In this document: piece after piece, positions 1 through 7,011 of the stretch
Numbering within the stretch: position 1 is the stretch's first letter
Layout of the letters: the number at the start of each line of letters is the position of its first letter
Source of the DNA: Clostridia bacterium
Lineage (GTDB): Bacteria > Bacillota_A > Clostridia > Lachnospirales > Lachnospiraceae
Assembly (NCBI GenBank): GCA_012515365.1
Contig: JAAYYM010000704.1
Span: 1-13,678, forward strand
Length of the DNA: 13,678 nt
Reading direction: 5' to 3'
Notes under the pieces: generated by a model
Told to the model about the DNA's origin: nothing
Databases searched by the model: none
The model's input: only the letters and a program-made list of their open reading frames with translations
Position numbers and translations under genes: made by a program

Positions 1-131
1 AGGACTTGATGATTCAAAAACAAATTGCTCTGGCAGCAGATCATCTTGAATTTATTCATCCAGTAAGAAAAGAAAAAATGGACTTTAGAGTGGAACCAAA
101 AAATCCAGTATATACATATTTAGAAGAATAA
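1..131 (+). CDS. RluA-family pseudouridine synthase, C-terminal fragment
   Basis: This is an open frame entering from the left edge (first full codon at position 3) and ending at TAA 129-131, about 42 residues. The segment LEFIHPVRKEKMDF matches the usual C-terminal end of RluA/RluD-type 23S rRNA pseudouridine synthases, where a 'LSFIHP.TGE...F' strand closes the catalytic domain. The catalytic Asp and any S4 domain lie outside the window. These enzymes convert uridine to pseudouridine in 23S rRNA or tRNA. The family call rests on this short tail only, so the particular paralogue cannot be named. Confidence 0.65.
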   Translation, partial: DLMIQKQIALAADHLEFIHPVRKEKMDFRVEPKNPVYTYLEE

Positions 132-166
132 ATCACCCCTTTTGTACCAATACTAGCAAGGGTGAT
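132..166 (+). promoter_or_regulatory. Hairpin overlapping the ribosome binding site of the AI-2E-family gene
   Basis: ATCACCC (132-138) is the exact reverse complement of GGGTGAT (160-166). With one bulged C the stem extends to pair CTT with AAG, leaving a loop of about 16 nt. The 3' arm contains the only Shine-Dalgarno-like sequence (AAGGGTG) before the ATG at 170. No U-run follows, so it is not a typical terminator. It could hold the ribosome site closed on read-through RNA from the upstream gene. This is inference from base pairing alone. Confidence 0.4.
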
Positions 167-169
167 GAA

Positions 170-1210
170 ATGATTCAAAATAAAGATATTATAAAAAAAT
201 TTTTGATTTGCTTAATGATTATTCTGATGGTTTATTTAGGAATGAAGTATTTGGTACCACTCTTCATTCCTTTTTTATTGGCTGGGATGATTGTTTTGAT
301 CATTGATCCAATTGTTACATGGATTCATGGAAAAACACGCATTAGTAAAGGATTAATTGCATTTATAATCATGATGTCTGCTCTCATACTGGTATTCTTA
401 TGCTTGTGGTTTCTTTCTTCTTATTATTGCTTTTCATTTGATCGTTTTCTATGTATGGGAGAAGATTGGTATCATAAATGTTGTGACGGAATTGATGGTT
501 TTTGTTCTATATTAGAGAAAAACTATGGAATAAATGCAATCGAATTAAAACTTATGGTCAGTCAGACTTTAGAAAAAACAACGGTCTATATCAGAAAAGA
601 ACTGACGCCTGATTTACTAAATCATTCTTTTAGCTATCTTAAAACTATTGTAATAGGAATTGCTGATTTAATTATTGTATTTATATCTGTTATTTTAATT
701 GAGAAAGATCTTTCTGGAATGAAGGAACAAGTGAAAAATAATGGCTTGTTTATGAAAGCAAAAGAGATTTTGAGTGATTGTATTAAAATGATAAAGGTAT
801 TTATGAAGGCACAGCTTATTATTATGGGATGTGTATCGATTCTTTGTATCATATTTTTGTTTATGATTGGATACTCCAGACCAATCTTAATGGGAGTAGT
901 AATTGCGTTTTTGGACTTGCTCCCATTTATCGGAACAAGTTTAGTTTTGCTTCCATGGATTTTTTTTGCAGTATTAAATAGAAATTATTACTGTGCATTT
1001 ATGCTGTTGGTGCTTTTGATCGCAGCGTCATCAGTCAGGGAAATACTGGAGCCACGTTTGATAGGAAAAAGAATGGGTGTTTTTCCTATTATTATTATGA
1101 TCAGTATTTATGTCGGGATTAAATTGTTTGGATTTATGGGGATCATTTATGGACCAATTTCATTAATCTTAATTGACAGACTAATTAAAGCAGTAGTTAT
1201 TGACAAATAA
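170..1210 (+). CDS. AI-2E family transporter / YtvI-like membrane protein
   Basis: A 346-residue polytopic membrane protein of the AI-2E exporter (UPF0118) superfamily. It has a hydrophobic hairpin at about residues 10-46, a third span at about 60-85, a soluble amphipathic section of about 70 residues, a span near 160-178, and a hydrophobic C-terminal half. The family signature lies in that half, around VIAFLDLLPFIGTSLVLLPW and later EPRLIGKRMG. Family members include exporters and the sporulation membrane protein YtvI. The substrate here is unknown, and the nearby sporulation genes make a YtvI-type role possible. The ATG at 170 has an AAGGGTG ribosome site partly held in a hairpin. The gene's last codons contain the -35 region of the proS promoter. 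Family confident, function not. Confidence 0.8.
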   Translation: MIQNKDIIKKFLICLMIILMVYLGMKYLVPLFIPFLLAGMIVLIIDPIVTWIHGKTRISKGLIAFIIMMSALILVFLCLWFLSSYYCFSFDRFLCMGEDWYHKCCDGIDGFCSILEKNYGINAIELKLMVSQTLEKTTVYIRKELTPDLLNHSFSYLKTIVIGIADLIIVFISVILIEKDLSGMKEQVKNNGLFMKAKEILSDCIKMIKVFMKAQLIIMGCVSILCIIFLFMIGYSRPILMGVVIAFLDLLPFIGTSLVLLPWIFFAVLNRNYYCAFMLLVLLIAASSVREILEPRLIGKRMGVFPIIIMISIYVGIKLFGFMGIIYGPISLILIDRLIKAVVIDK

Positions 1211-1228
1211 AAGAATATGAAATAAAAT
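1200..1228 (+). promoter_or_regulatory. Sigma-A promoter for the T-box/proS transcript
   Basis: A perfect -35 box TTGACA (1200-1205) is followed after 17 nt by TAAAAT (1223-1228, one mismatch to TATAAT). Transcription should begin near 1235, at the 5' end of the T-box leader. The -35 box overlaps the last codons of the upstream gene. Confidence 0.75.
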
Positions 1229-1234
1229 TACGAT

Positions 1235-1468
1235 ATCAGCGAAGAAAAGGAATAGTACGTTTAGTGACTGTTACAGAGAGAGAATCATCTGCTGCAAGAT
1301 TCTTACAGGACCTATGGGGAACCTACCTTGGAGCTTTACATGAAAATGTAACGTAGTTCGGCGTTAACGATCAAATACAGACGGATTCTGTATGAGAGAG
1401 CATTTGATTGCTAATTAGGGTGGTACCGCCGAGGCTTTCGGTCCCTTGCTGGACACGAAGCTTTTTTT
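1235..1468 (+). promoter_or_regulatory. Proline-specific T-box leader upstream of proS
   Basis: This tRNA-sensing riboswitch covers nearly all the non-coding gap before proS. The conserved T-box core AGGGTGGTACCGCC is at about 1417-1430, and its UGGU (1421-1424) can pair with the ACCA end of uncharged tRNA. The Stem I specifier context is GAA-CCU-ACC, with CCU at 1322-1324, a proline codon that agrees with the downstream gene. A terminator hairpin (about 1432-1461) and a U7 run complete the switch. Uncharged tRNA-Pro should favour the antiterminator and allow proS transcription. The motifs are seen directly; the specifier is assigned by its position and by codon agreement. Confidence 0.92.
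1432..1468 (+). terminator. T-box-controlled intrinsic terminator
   Basis: The arms AGGCTT-CG-GTCC and GGAC-CG-AAGCTT form an imperfect stem with one bulge on each side and a CTTGCT loop. It is followed by seven T residues (1462-1468). The 5' arm directly follows, and competes with, the T-box antiterminator sequence. Confidence 0.8.
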
Positions 1469-1571
1469 GTGTTCATTTATAGTTAGGTAATTGTGAAATG
1501 CATGGAATCTGTTCTTTGAATTGTGAGTTTCGCATTTGCCTGTCAATAATAAGAAGAAAAGGAGAACGCAA

Positions 1572-3005
1572 ATGGGAGACAATAAGAAATTAGTAGAAGC
1601 AATTACTTCAATGGAAGAAGACTTTGCACAGTGGTACACGGATGTCGTAAAAAAAGCAGAATTAATCGATTATTCTAATGTTAAAGGATGTATGGTAATC
1701 AAGCCGGCAGGCTATGCAATATGGGAGTTGATCCAGAAACAGCTTGATGAAATGTTTAAGCAGACAGGCGTTGAAAATGTATATATGCCAATGTTTATTC
1801 CAGAAAGTTTATTACAAAAGGAAAAGGATCATGTAGAAGGCTTTGCACCTGAAGTCGCATGGGTGACACATGGAGGGCTTGAACCATTACAGGAAAGAAT
1901 GTGTGTCAGACCGACTTCTGAGACGTTATTTTGTGATTTTTATGCGAATGATATTCAGTCTTATCGTGATCTTCCTAAATTGTATAATCAGTGGTGCAGT
2001 GTGGTACGCTGGGAAAAAACGACCAGACCGTTCTTACGTTCCAGAGAATTCTTATGGCAGGAGGGACATACTGCACATGCGACAGCAGAGGATGCTGAAA
2101 CAAGAACAGAGCAGATGTTAAATGTTTATGCAGATTTCTGTGAGAAAGTATTAGCCATTCCTGTTGTAAAGGGAAGAAAAACAGATAAAGAAAAATTTGC
2201 AGGAGCAGAAGCTACCTATACAATAGAGGCTCTGATGCATGATGGAAAAGCATTACAGTCAGGAACCAGTCATAACTTTGGTGATGGATTTGCAAAAGCA
2301 TTTGGCATTCAGTTTGCTGATAAGGATAATCAGTTGAAATATGTACATCAGACTTCATGGGGAATGTCAACCAGAATCATCGGTGCAATCATCATGGTAC
2401 ATGGTGACAACAGCGGACTGGTATTACCGCCTAAGGTTGCGCCGACTCAGATCATGATTATTCCGATCCAGCAGAAAAAGGAAGGTGTTTTGGATAAAGC
2501 AGCAGAGCTTAAAAACAGACTTTCTAATTTCAGAGTCAAGGTTGATGATACAGATAAGAGTCCGGGATGGAAATTCTCAGAGCAGGAAATGCGTGGTATT
2601 CCGATCCGTATCGAGATAGGACCAAAGGATATCGAGGCAAATCAATGTGTCATTGTCAGAAGAGATAATAGAGAAAAGATTGTTGTAAGTTTAGATGAAT
2701 TAGAACAAAAAACTGCAGAAATCCTTGATACAATTCAGGCGGCTATGTATCAAAAGGCATATGAGCATTTAAATGCACATACATATGCAGCTAAGACAAC
2801 AGCAGAATTTGAGAGTATTCTTGAAAACAAGCCGGGATTTGTAAAGGCGATGTGGTGTGGAGAGTTAGCATGTGAAGAAGCAATCAAGGAGAAAACCGGA
2901 GCGACTTCAAGATGTATGCCATTCGAGCAGGAGCAGCTGTCAGATGTCTGTATATGCTGTGGAAAGCCAGCTAAGAAAATGGTATACTGGGGAAAAGCAT
3001 ACTAA
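1572..3005 (+). CDS. proS: Prolyl-tRNA synthetase, type 3 (no editing insertion)
   Basis: This class II aminoacyl-tRNA synthetase charges tRNA-Pro with proline. The start chosen is ATG 1572, because AAAGGAGA lies about 7 nt upstream; the longer frame from TTG 1536 has no ribosome site. The product is 477 residues, the usual length for the archaeal/eukaryotic-like ProS, with no INS/YbaK editing domain. Class II motifs are visible: a motif 1 region around VYMPMFIP, motif 2 [19 protein letters not shown], and motif 3 around [13 protein letters not shown]. An anticodon-binding domain follows, then a C-terminal cysteine-containing zinc-type domain (CGELAC...CICCGKP) ending in tyrosine, as in ProS type 3. 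A proline T-box controls it, and cca follows after 29 nt, so the two are probably co-transcribed. Confidence 0.96.
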   Translation: MGDNKKLVEAITSMEEDFAQWYTDVVKKAELIDYSNVKGCMVIKPAGYAIWELIQKQLDEMFKQTGVENVYMPMFIPESLLQKEKDHVEGFAPEVAWVTHGGLEPLQERMCVRPTSETLFCDFYANDIQSYRDLPKLYNQWCSVVRWEKTTRPFLRSREFLWQEGHTAHATAEDAETRTEQMLNVYADFCEKVLAIPVVKGRKTDKEKFAGAEATYTIEALMHDGKALQSGTSHNFGDGFAKAFGIQFADKDNQLKYVHQTSWGMSTRIIGAIIMVHGDNSGLVLPPKVAPTQIMIIPIQQKKEGVLDKAAELKNRLSNFRVKVDDTDKSPGWKFSEQEMRGIPIRIEIGPKDIEANQCVIVRRDNREKIVVSLDELEQKTAEILDTIQAAMYQKAYEHLNAHTYAAKTTAEFESILENKPGFVKAMWCGELACEEAIKEKTGATSRCMPFEQEQLSDVCICCGKPAKKMVYWGKAY

Positions 3006-3034
3006 ATACAATGAAATATAAGGGAGGATCACGC

Positions 3035-4363
3035 ATGAAGATCAGTTTACCGTCGAAAGTAAATACCATTATTCAAACCTTACAGAATAGTGGTTTTGAA
3101 GCCTATGCGGTAGGCGGATGTGTGCGTGATTCTTTTTTGCATAAGATCCCAAATGATTGGGATATTGCTACTTCTGCTAAGCCGATGGAGATCAAAGAAC
3201 TGTTCAGAAGAACAGTAGATACTGGCATACAGCATGGAACCGTTACGATTCTTTTAGGCGATGACGCTTTTGAAGTGACGACATACAGGATCGACGGTTT
3301 ATATGAGGATAGTCGGCATCCGCAGAATGTTCTTTTTACAAGCAATCTGGAAGAGGACTTAAGGAGACGCGATTTTACAATTAATGCCATGGCATATAAT
3401 GATGAAAAGGGTCTGATCGATATTTTTGATGGGCTTGGAGATTTGGAAAGAGGGATCATACGTGCCGTAGGAGATCCAAAAGAGCGATTTTCTGAGGATG
3501 CTTTGAGGATCATGAGGGCAGTTCGTTTTGCAGCTCAGCTTGGTTATCAGATAGAAGCGCATACACTATCTGCAATTACACAGCTAGCAGATACTTTGCA
3601 GAAAATCAGCGCAGAGCGTATTCAAATGGAGCTAATAAAGCTGATACAGTCGGAGCATCCTGATTTTCTAAGAATTGCATATGTCAATGGAATCACAAAT
3701 GTTATTTTGCCGGAATTTGATGCGATGATGAAAACGGAGCAAAATAATATACATCATATGTACACAGTTGGAGAGCACACGCTTAAGGCAATGGGTAGTA
3801 TACGAGATGATAAGGTACTCCGTCTGACCATGCTGTTGCATGATATTGGAAAGCCACAATGTAAAACGATCGATGAATCGGGTACGTTTCACTTTTATCG
3901 ACATCAGGAAATGAGTGCCTCAATGGCTAAGGATATCCTAAGGAGACTAAAATTTGATAACGATACCATTCATAAGGTAGTCAGACTTGTACAGTTTCAT
4001 GATTATCAGATTGCAGAAAACAAAAAGGCAGTCAGAAAAGCTGTCGTTAAGATAGGAGAAGAGGTTTTTCCTCTGTTATTTGAAATAAAACGAGCAGATT
4101 ATCTGGCTCAAAGTGAGTATATGAGACATGAGAAAATGGCATATGTGGATCATATCGAAGAGATTTATCAAGAAGTACTGGCAGACCATGACTGCTTATC
4201 GTTAAAGGATTTACAGATTTCAGGCAAAGATTTGATTGAACTGGGAATGAAACCAGGAAAGGAAATCGGAGTCGTATTGGAAGCACTTTTACAGGAAGTA
4301 TTGGAAAATCCGGAGAAGAACCAGAGAGAATGGTTATTATCAGCAGTCAGTAAAAGACTTTAA
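3035..4363 (+). CDS. cca: CCA tRNA nucleotidyltransferase with HD domain
   Basis: This enzyme adds or repairs the 3' CCA end of tRNA without a nucleic acid template. I start it at ATG 3035, 7 nt after AGGGAGG; the frame is open from ATG 3011 but that codon has no ribosome site. The product is 442 residues. A class II nucleotidyltransferase head is clear: G27-G28-x-V-R-D, the metal-binding pair D41-W-D43, and RRDFTINAMA (110-119). The neck region has RAVRFAAQLGY, and an HD phosphohydrolase-like domain carries H269-D270 (LLHDIGKP). The HD domain is common in bacterial CCA-adding enzymes. A poly(A) polymerase of the same fold is the main alternative, but in Clostridia with a single such gene CCA addition is more likely. 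It lies directly behind proS, which fits a tRNA-maturation pair. Confidence 0.93.
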   Translation: MKISLPSKVNTIIQTLQNSGFEAYAVGGCVRDSFLHKIPNDWDIATSAKPMEIKELFRRTVDTGIQHGTVTILLGDDAFEVTTYRIDGLYEDSRHPQNVLFTSNLEEDLRRRDFTINAMAYNDEKGLIDIFDGLGDLERGIIRAVGDPKERFSEDALRIMRAVRFAAQLGYQIEAHTLSAITQLADTLQKISAERIQMELIKLIQSEHPDFLRIAYVNGITNVILPEFDAMMKTEQNNIHHMYTVGEHTLKAMGSIRDDKVLRLTMLLHDIGKPQCKTIDESGTFHFYRHQEMSASMAKDILRRLKFDNDTIHKVVRLVQFHDYQIAENKKAVRKAVVKIGEEVFPLLFEIKRADYLAQSEYMRHEKMAYVDHIEEIYQEVLADHDCLSLKDLQISGKDLIELGMKPGKEIGVVLEALLQEVLENPEKNQREWLLSAVSKRL

Positions 4364-4392
4364 CATACTTTATCTTCTACATTCATAAAATA
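4363..4392 (+). promoter_or_regulatory. Candidate mother-cell (sigma-E/K-like) promoter for the CotS-like/PEGA unit
   Basis: CATAAAAT (4384-4391) matches the sigma-E -10 CATACAnT at all but one position. A -35-like ACATACT (4363-4369) precedes it by 14 nt, the sigma-E spacing. The same -10 also reads CATAAAATA, which fits the sigma-K form CATAnnnTA. Expected start near 4398. That would exclude TTG 4397 as the start codon of the next gene. A mother-cell sigma factor would suit a CotS-like product. Confidence 0.5.
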
Positions 4393-4423
4393 GGTATTGA
4401 AGAACACCATGGGGGACAAAAAT

Positions 4424-5410
4424 GTGGAAGATAGAACTAGTGATTTCTTTGATTTATATGATTTTAAAGTGCTTCGAACCTATAAAGGACGAGGTGCTCT
4501 TATTTGTGAGACTGATCAGGGCATGATGGTTTTACGTGAATATAACGGTACACAGGAGAAGGTAGCTTTGCAGGATCTGATTATGAATCGGATCAAAACA
4601 GAGGATGGGATCAGAGTTGACCATTTTATCAAAAATAAAGAGGAAGGCATTATTTCAACGGATGTCAGAAATCAGACGTATATTGTAAAGAAATGGTATG
4701 ATGGAACAGAATGTAATATTCTTTCGCTTCAAGATATTGAAGAAGCAACAAAGGTGCTTTCACAGATTCATCAATTGCTGGCATCAGAAGATCTGATTTA
4801 TGAAAATCAAAAGAAAATGCCGTCTATCGTAAATGAATTTGAACGTAAGACTAGAGAATTAAAAAAAATACGAAGTTTTGTCAGGGGTCGTGCTCAGAAA
4901 AACGAGTTCGATCATTTGTTTTTAGAGTATTTTGATACCTTTTTTTCAGATGCACAGGATGTGATGGATCAGATATCAGGATGGAATGAGGAGAAATTTC
5001 TTTCTAATGTAAAGGAAAGTGGTCAGATCTGCCATGGAAACTTTACGCATCATAACGTTATAAAAGATCAAAATGGCTGGATCGTGATCAATTTTGAGAA
5101 GTATTCATTTGATACAAGAATCAGAGATTTATGTCAGTTTATGAGAAAAGTTTTGGAGAAAAATGAATGGGATATTGCATTTATGGAAAAAATGCTCTAC
5201 TCTTATCAAAAGAGGTCTCCATTATCAGCAGAGGAAACCGCTTATTTATATTTTCGACTGGCGTTTCCCGAGAAGTTCTGGAAAATAGCAAATTATTATT
5301 ATAATACAAATAAAGCATGGATATCGGAAAAGAATATTAGTAAACTGAAGATATTAATTACACAAAATTCTGCAAAAAGAGAGTTAGTAGGTAAAATGAG
5401 GTACTTATGA
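4424..5410 (+). CDS. CotS-like kinase-fold protein, probable pseudokinase
   Basis: A 328-residue protein of the CotS/aminoglycoside-phosphotransferase-like superfamily; relatives in spore formers are spore coat or sporulation kinases. GTG 4424 is chosen because GGGGGA lies 7 nt upstream and the product then begins just before the family-typical YDFKVLRTYKGRG. The frame is also open upstream from TTG 4397 and ATG 4409. The Brenner-like loop reads H204-G-N206-F-T-H-H-N211, and the metal-binding segment reads VIN223FEK. Active kinases have Asp at both positions (HGD...N and IDF/D), so phosphotransfer is doubtful. The C-terminal part, with RDLCQFMRK and FPEKFWKIANYYYN, is typical of the clostridial CotS-like subgroup. 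Its last codon overlaps the next gene's start (ATGA), indicating coupled translation. Family likely; partner and function unknown. Confidence 0.75.
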   Translation: MEDRTSDFFDLYDFKVLRTYKGRGALICETDQGMMVLREYNGTQEKVALQDLIMNRIKTEDGIRVDHFIKNKEEGIISTDVRNQTYIVKKWYDGTECNILSLQDIEEATKVLSQIHQLLASEDLIYENQKKMPSIVNEFERKTRELKKIRSFVRGRAQKNEFDHLFLEYFDTFFSDAQDVMDQISGWNEEKFLSNVKESGQICHGNFTHHNVIKDQNGWIVINFEKYSFDTRIRDLCQFMRKVLEKNEWDIAFMEKMLYSYQKRSPLSAEETAYLYFRLAFPEKFWKIANYYYNTNKAWISEKNISKLKILITQNSAKRELVGKMRYL

Positions 5411-6927
5411 AAAAAAATGCAGTTCCCTTTATTCCAATTATATTGATTGTCATCGTACTGTTGTTTGAATGTTATTTTGTTTTGATCGATGTAATAACAG
5501 ATAAAAAAGAACAGCCAATCAAAGAACAGCAAAATGACATTATGGAAGAAATGATCAAAACAGACACCGCAATATTGATTTATATTGACGAGTTTAAGGG
5601 TGTTCTTAACTATCAGTCTGTTCCGTCAGGGAATCGTTATGCACTTTATTACGATGAAACGATAGATGTATCTGATAAATATGGATCTGTAATGACAGCC
5701 AAGCAGCTTTCGCTCGGGGAAATATATGATCTGACATATTCCACACACAGTAAGGCTGTCACAAAGATGCAGATCTCAAACAATACATGGACGCAGACAG
5801 ATATCAAGAGATTTTCTTTTGATGAGAATAAGGGAATCATGAACATAGGTGATCAGCAATATCTGTTTACAGATGATGTGGTGATCGTTTCAGAAGGAAA
5901 AGTCGTAGAATTAATGGATTTGACAGAGCTTGATACTATCTCCATTCATGGGTATAATCACGTGATTTCATCAATTGTAGTAGATGAGGGGCATGGATAT
6001 ATTCGTCTGACAAATGATGAGTATTTTATTGATGGATGGATTGAGGTCGGACAGGAAATTATAAAACCAGTTGAGGCAGATATGCTATTGGTTGTTCCGG
6101 AGGGAAAATATCATATCAGACTTTCACACAAAGGAAATGTTGGAGAAGTAGATGCAAAAGTACTGAGGAATCAAGAAACAGAAATCGATCTGTCTAAGGT
6201 CTATATTCAGGAAGTACAAAAGGGTAAGGTTACATTTCAGATATCACCATTATATGCCGAGCTTTATCTAGATGGTGTATTAACGAATTATTCGTCGATA
6301 TTAGAATTAGAATATGGAGTTCATCAAATCAGAGTCACTGCACCAGGTTATGAAACGATATCCAATTATATCAAGGTTTCTTCAGCAATGGCGACGATTA
6401 ATATCGAGCTTGATAAAAAATCAGAGCAAGGAAGCTCGAGCAGCAGTTCAAGTTCAAGCTCCAGCAGTACATTCCAGACGATGTTTACATCATCCTCGAC
6501 AACAAGCAGTAGTTCAAGCAGCAGTTCAAGCTCAAGCTCCAGCAGCTCGAGCAGTAGTTCAAGCAGCAGCTCCTCAAGCTCTTCGAGCTCTATGAGGACA
6601 AGCAGTTCGAATAGGACAACCAGCAGTTCTATGACTTCTTCAAGTATCGTCATACCATCGGAAAGTAAGATTTATTTTGATGGACCGGAAGGAGTAGAAG
6701 TTTATTTGGATGGCTCTTATGTAGGAATTGCTCCTACAAGCTGCAAGAAGGTAACGGGTTCTCATGTGGTTACACTGCGTAAAGATGATTATCAGACTAA
6801 GAGCTATACGGTTACGATTGAAGATGATGGAAATAGTATCACATTTTCTTTTTCCGAACTAGTTCCAGAAGCAACAGAAGATCCGGATCAGCCGACAGAT
6901 GAGGATGAAAAAGAAGAAACTCCATAA
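5407..6927 (+). CDS. Membrane-anchored PEGA-domain protein with polyserine linker
   Basis: A 506-residue protein. One N-terminal hydrophobic segment (about residues 7-28) after MKKN suggests a signal anchor with the rest outside the membrane; if made in the mother cell this would face the space around the forespore. Residues 45-270 are beta-rich with no domain I can name, and a PEGA-like stretch (MLLVVPEGKYHIRL) sits near its end. A clear PEGA repeat spans about 272-335 (AELYLDGV...VTAPGYETI) and another about 421-485 (GVEVYLDGSYVGIAPT). Between them lies a linker with runs of 12 and 29 serines (343-354 and 367-395), and the tail is acidic. PEGA domains occur in surface proteins and are thought to bind other proteins or glycans. 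It overlaps the CotS-like gene by 4 nt. Confidence 0.75.
   Translation: MKKNAVPFIPIILIVIVLLFECYFVLIDVITDKKEQPIKEQQNDIMEEMIKTDTAILIYIDEFKGVLNYQSVPSGNRYALYYDETIDVSDKYGSVMTAKQLSLGEIYDLTYSTHSKAVTKMQISNNTWTQTDIKRFSFDENKGIMNIGDQQYLFTDDVVIVSEGKVVELMDLTELDTISIHGYNHVISSIVVDEGHGYIRLTNDEYFIDGWIEVGQEIIKPVEADMLLVVPEGKYHIRLSHKGNVGEVDAKVLRNQETEIDLSKVYIQEVQKGKVTFQISPLYAELYLDGVLTNYSSILELEYGVHQIRVTAPGYETISNYIKVSSAMATINIELDKKSEQGSSSSSSSSSSSSTFQTMFTSSSTTSSSSSSSSSSSSSSSSSSSSSSSSSSSSSMRTSSSNRTTSSSMTSSSIVIPSESKIYFDGPEGVEVYLDGSYVGIAPTSCKKVTGSHVVTLRKDDYQTKSYTVTIEDDGNSITFSFSELVPEATEDPDQPTDEDEKEETP
6430..6640 (+). repeat. Polyserine-coding low-complexity tract
   Basis: About 210 bp encode a linker that is almost all serine with scattered Thr, Arg, Met and Asn. 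All six serine codons are used in mixed order (AGC, AGT, TCA, TCC, TCG, TCT). The tract is therefore repetitive at the protein level but not a perfect DNA repeat, which argues for selection on the amino acid rather than recent slippage. Confidence 0.9.
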
Positions 6928-6939
6928 TGAATAACAAAA

Positions 6940-6978
6940 ATAAGGGACCCTATCACATTGATATGGTCCCTTATCTTA
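6940..6978. terminator. Bidirectional terminator between convergent genes
   Basis: ATAAGGGACC (6940-6949) and GGTCCCTTAT (6965-6974) form a perfect 10-bp stem with a 15-nt loop. On the minus strand the stem is followed by TTTTTGTTATT, a good U-tract for the TIR gene. On the plus strand the T-rich tail (CTTATT) is weaker, so termination of the PEGA unit may be less complete. Confidence 0.85.
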
Positions 6979-7011
6979 TTACTGTAATGTTTTCATATAG
7001 TTTGATGCGAT

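Noticed and set aside
1536..1571. Longer proS start at TTG 1536
   Set aside because: It has no ribosome site, and the added residues ([12 protein letters not shown]) come from the leader; ATG 1572 has a good ribosome site and a family-typical start.
3011..3034. Longer cca start at ATG 3011
   Set aside because: The AGGGAGG lies inside this extension and serves ATG 3035.
6366..6653. Minus-strand leucine/glutamate-rich open frame, and a plus-strand alanine/valine/arginine-rich one at 6314-6595
   Set aside because: Both are shadows of the polyserine tract read in other frames; neither has a ribosome site or a sensible protein composition.
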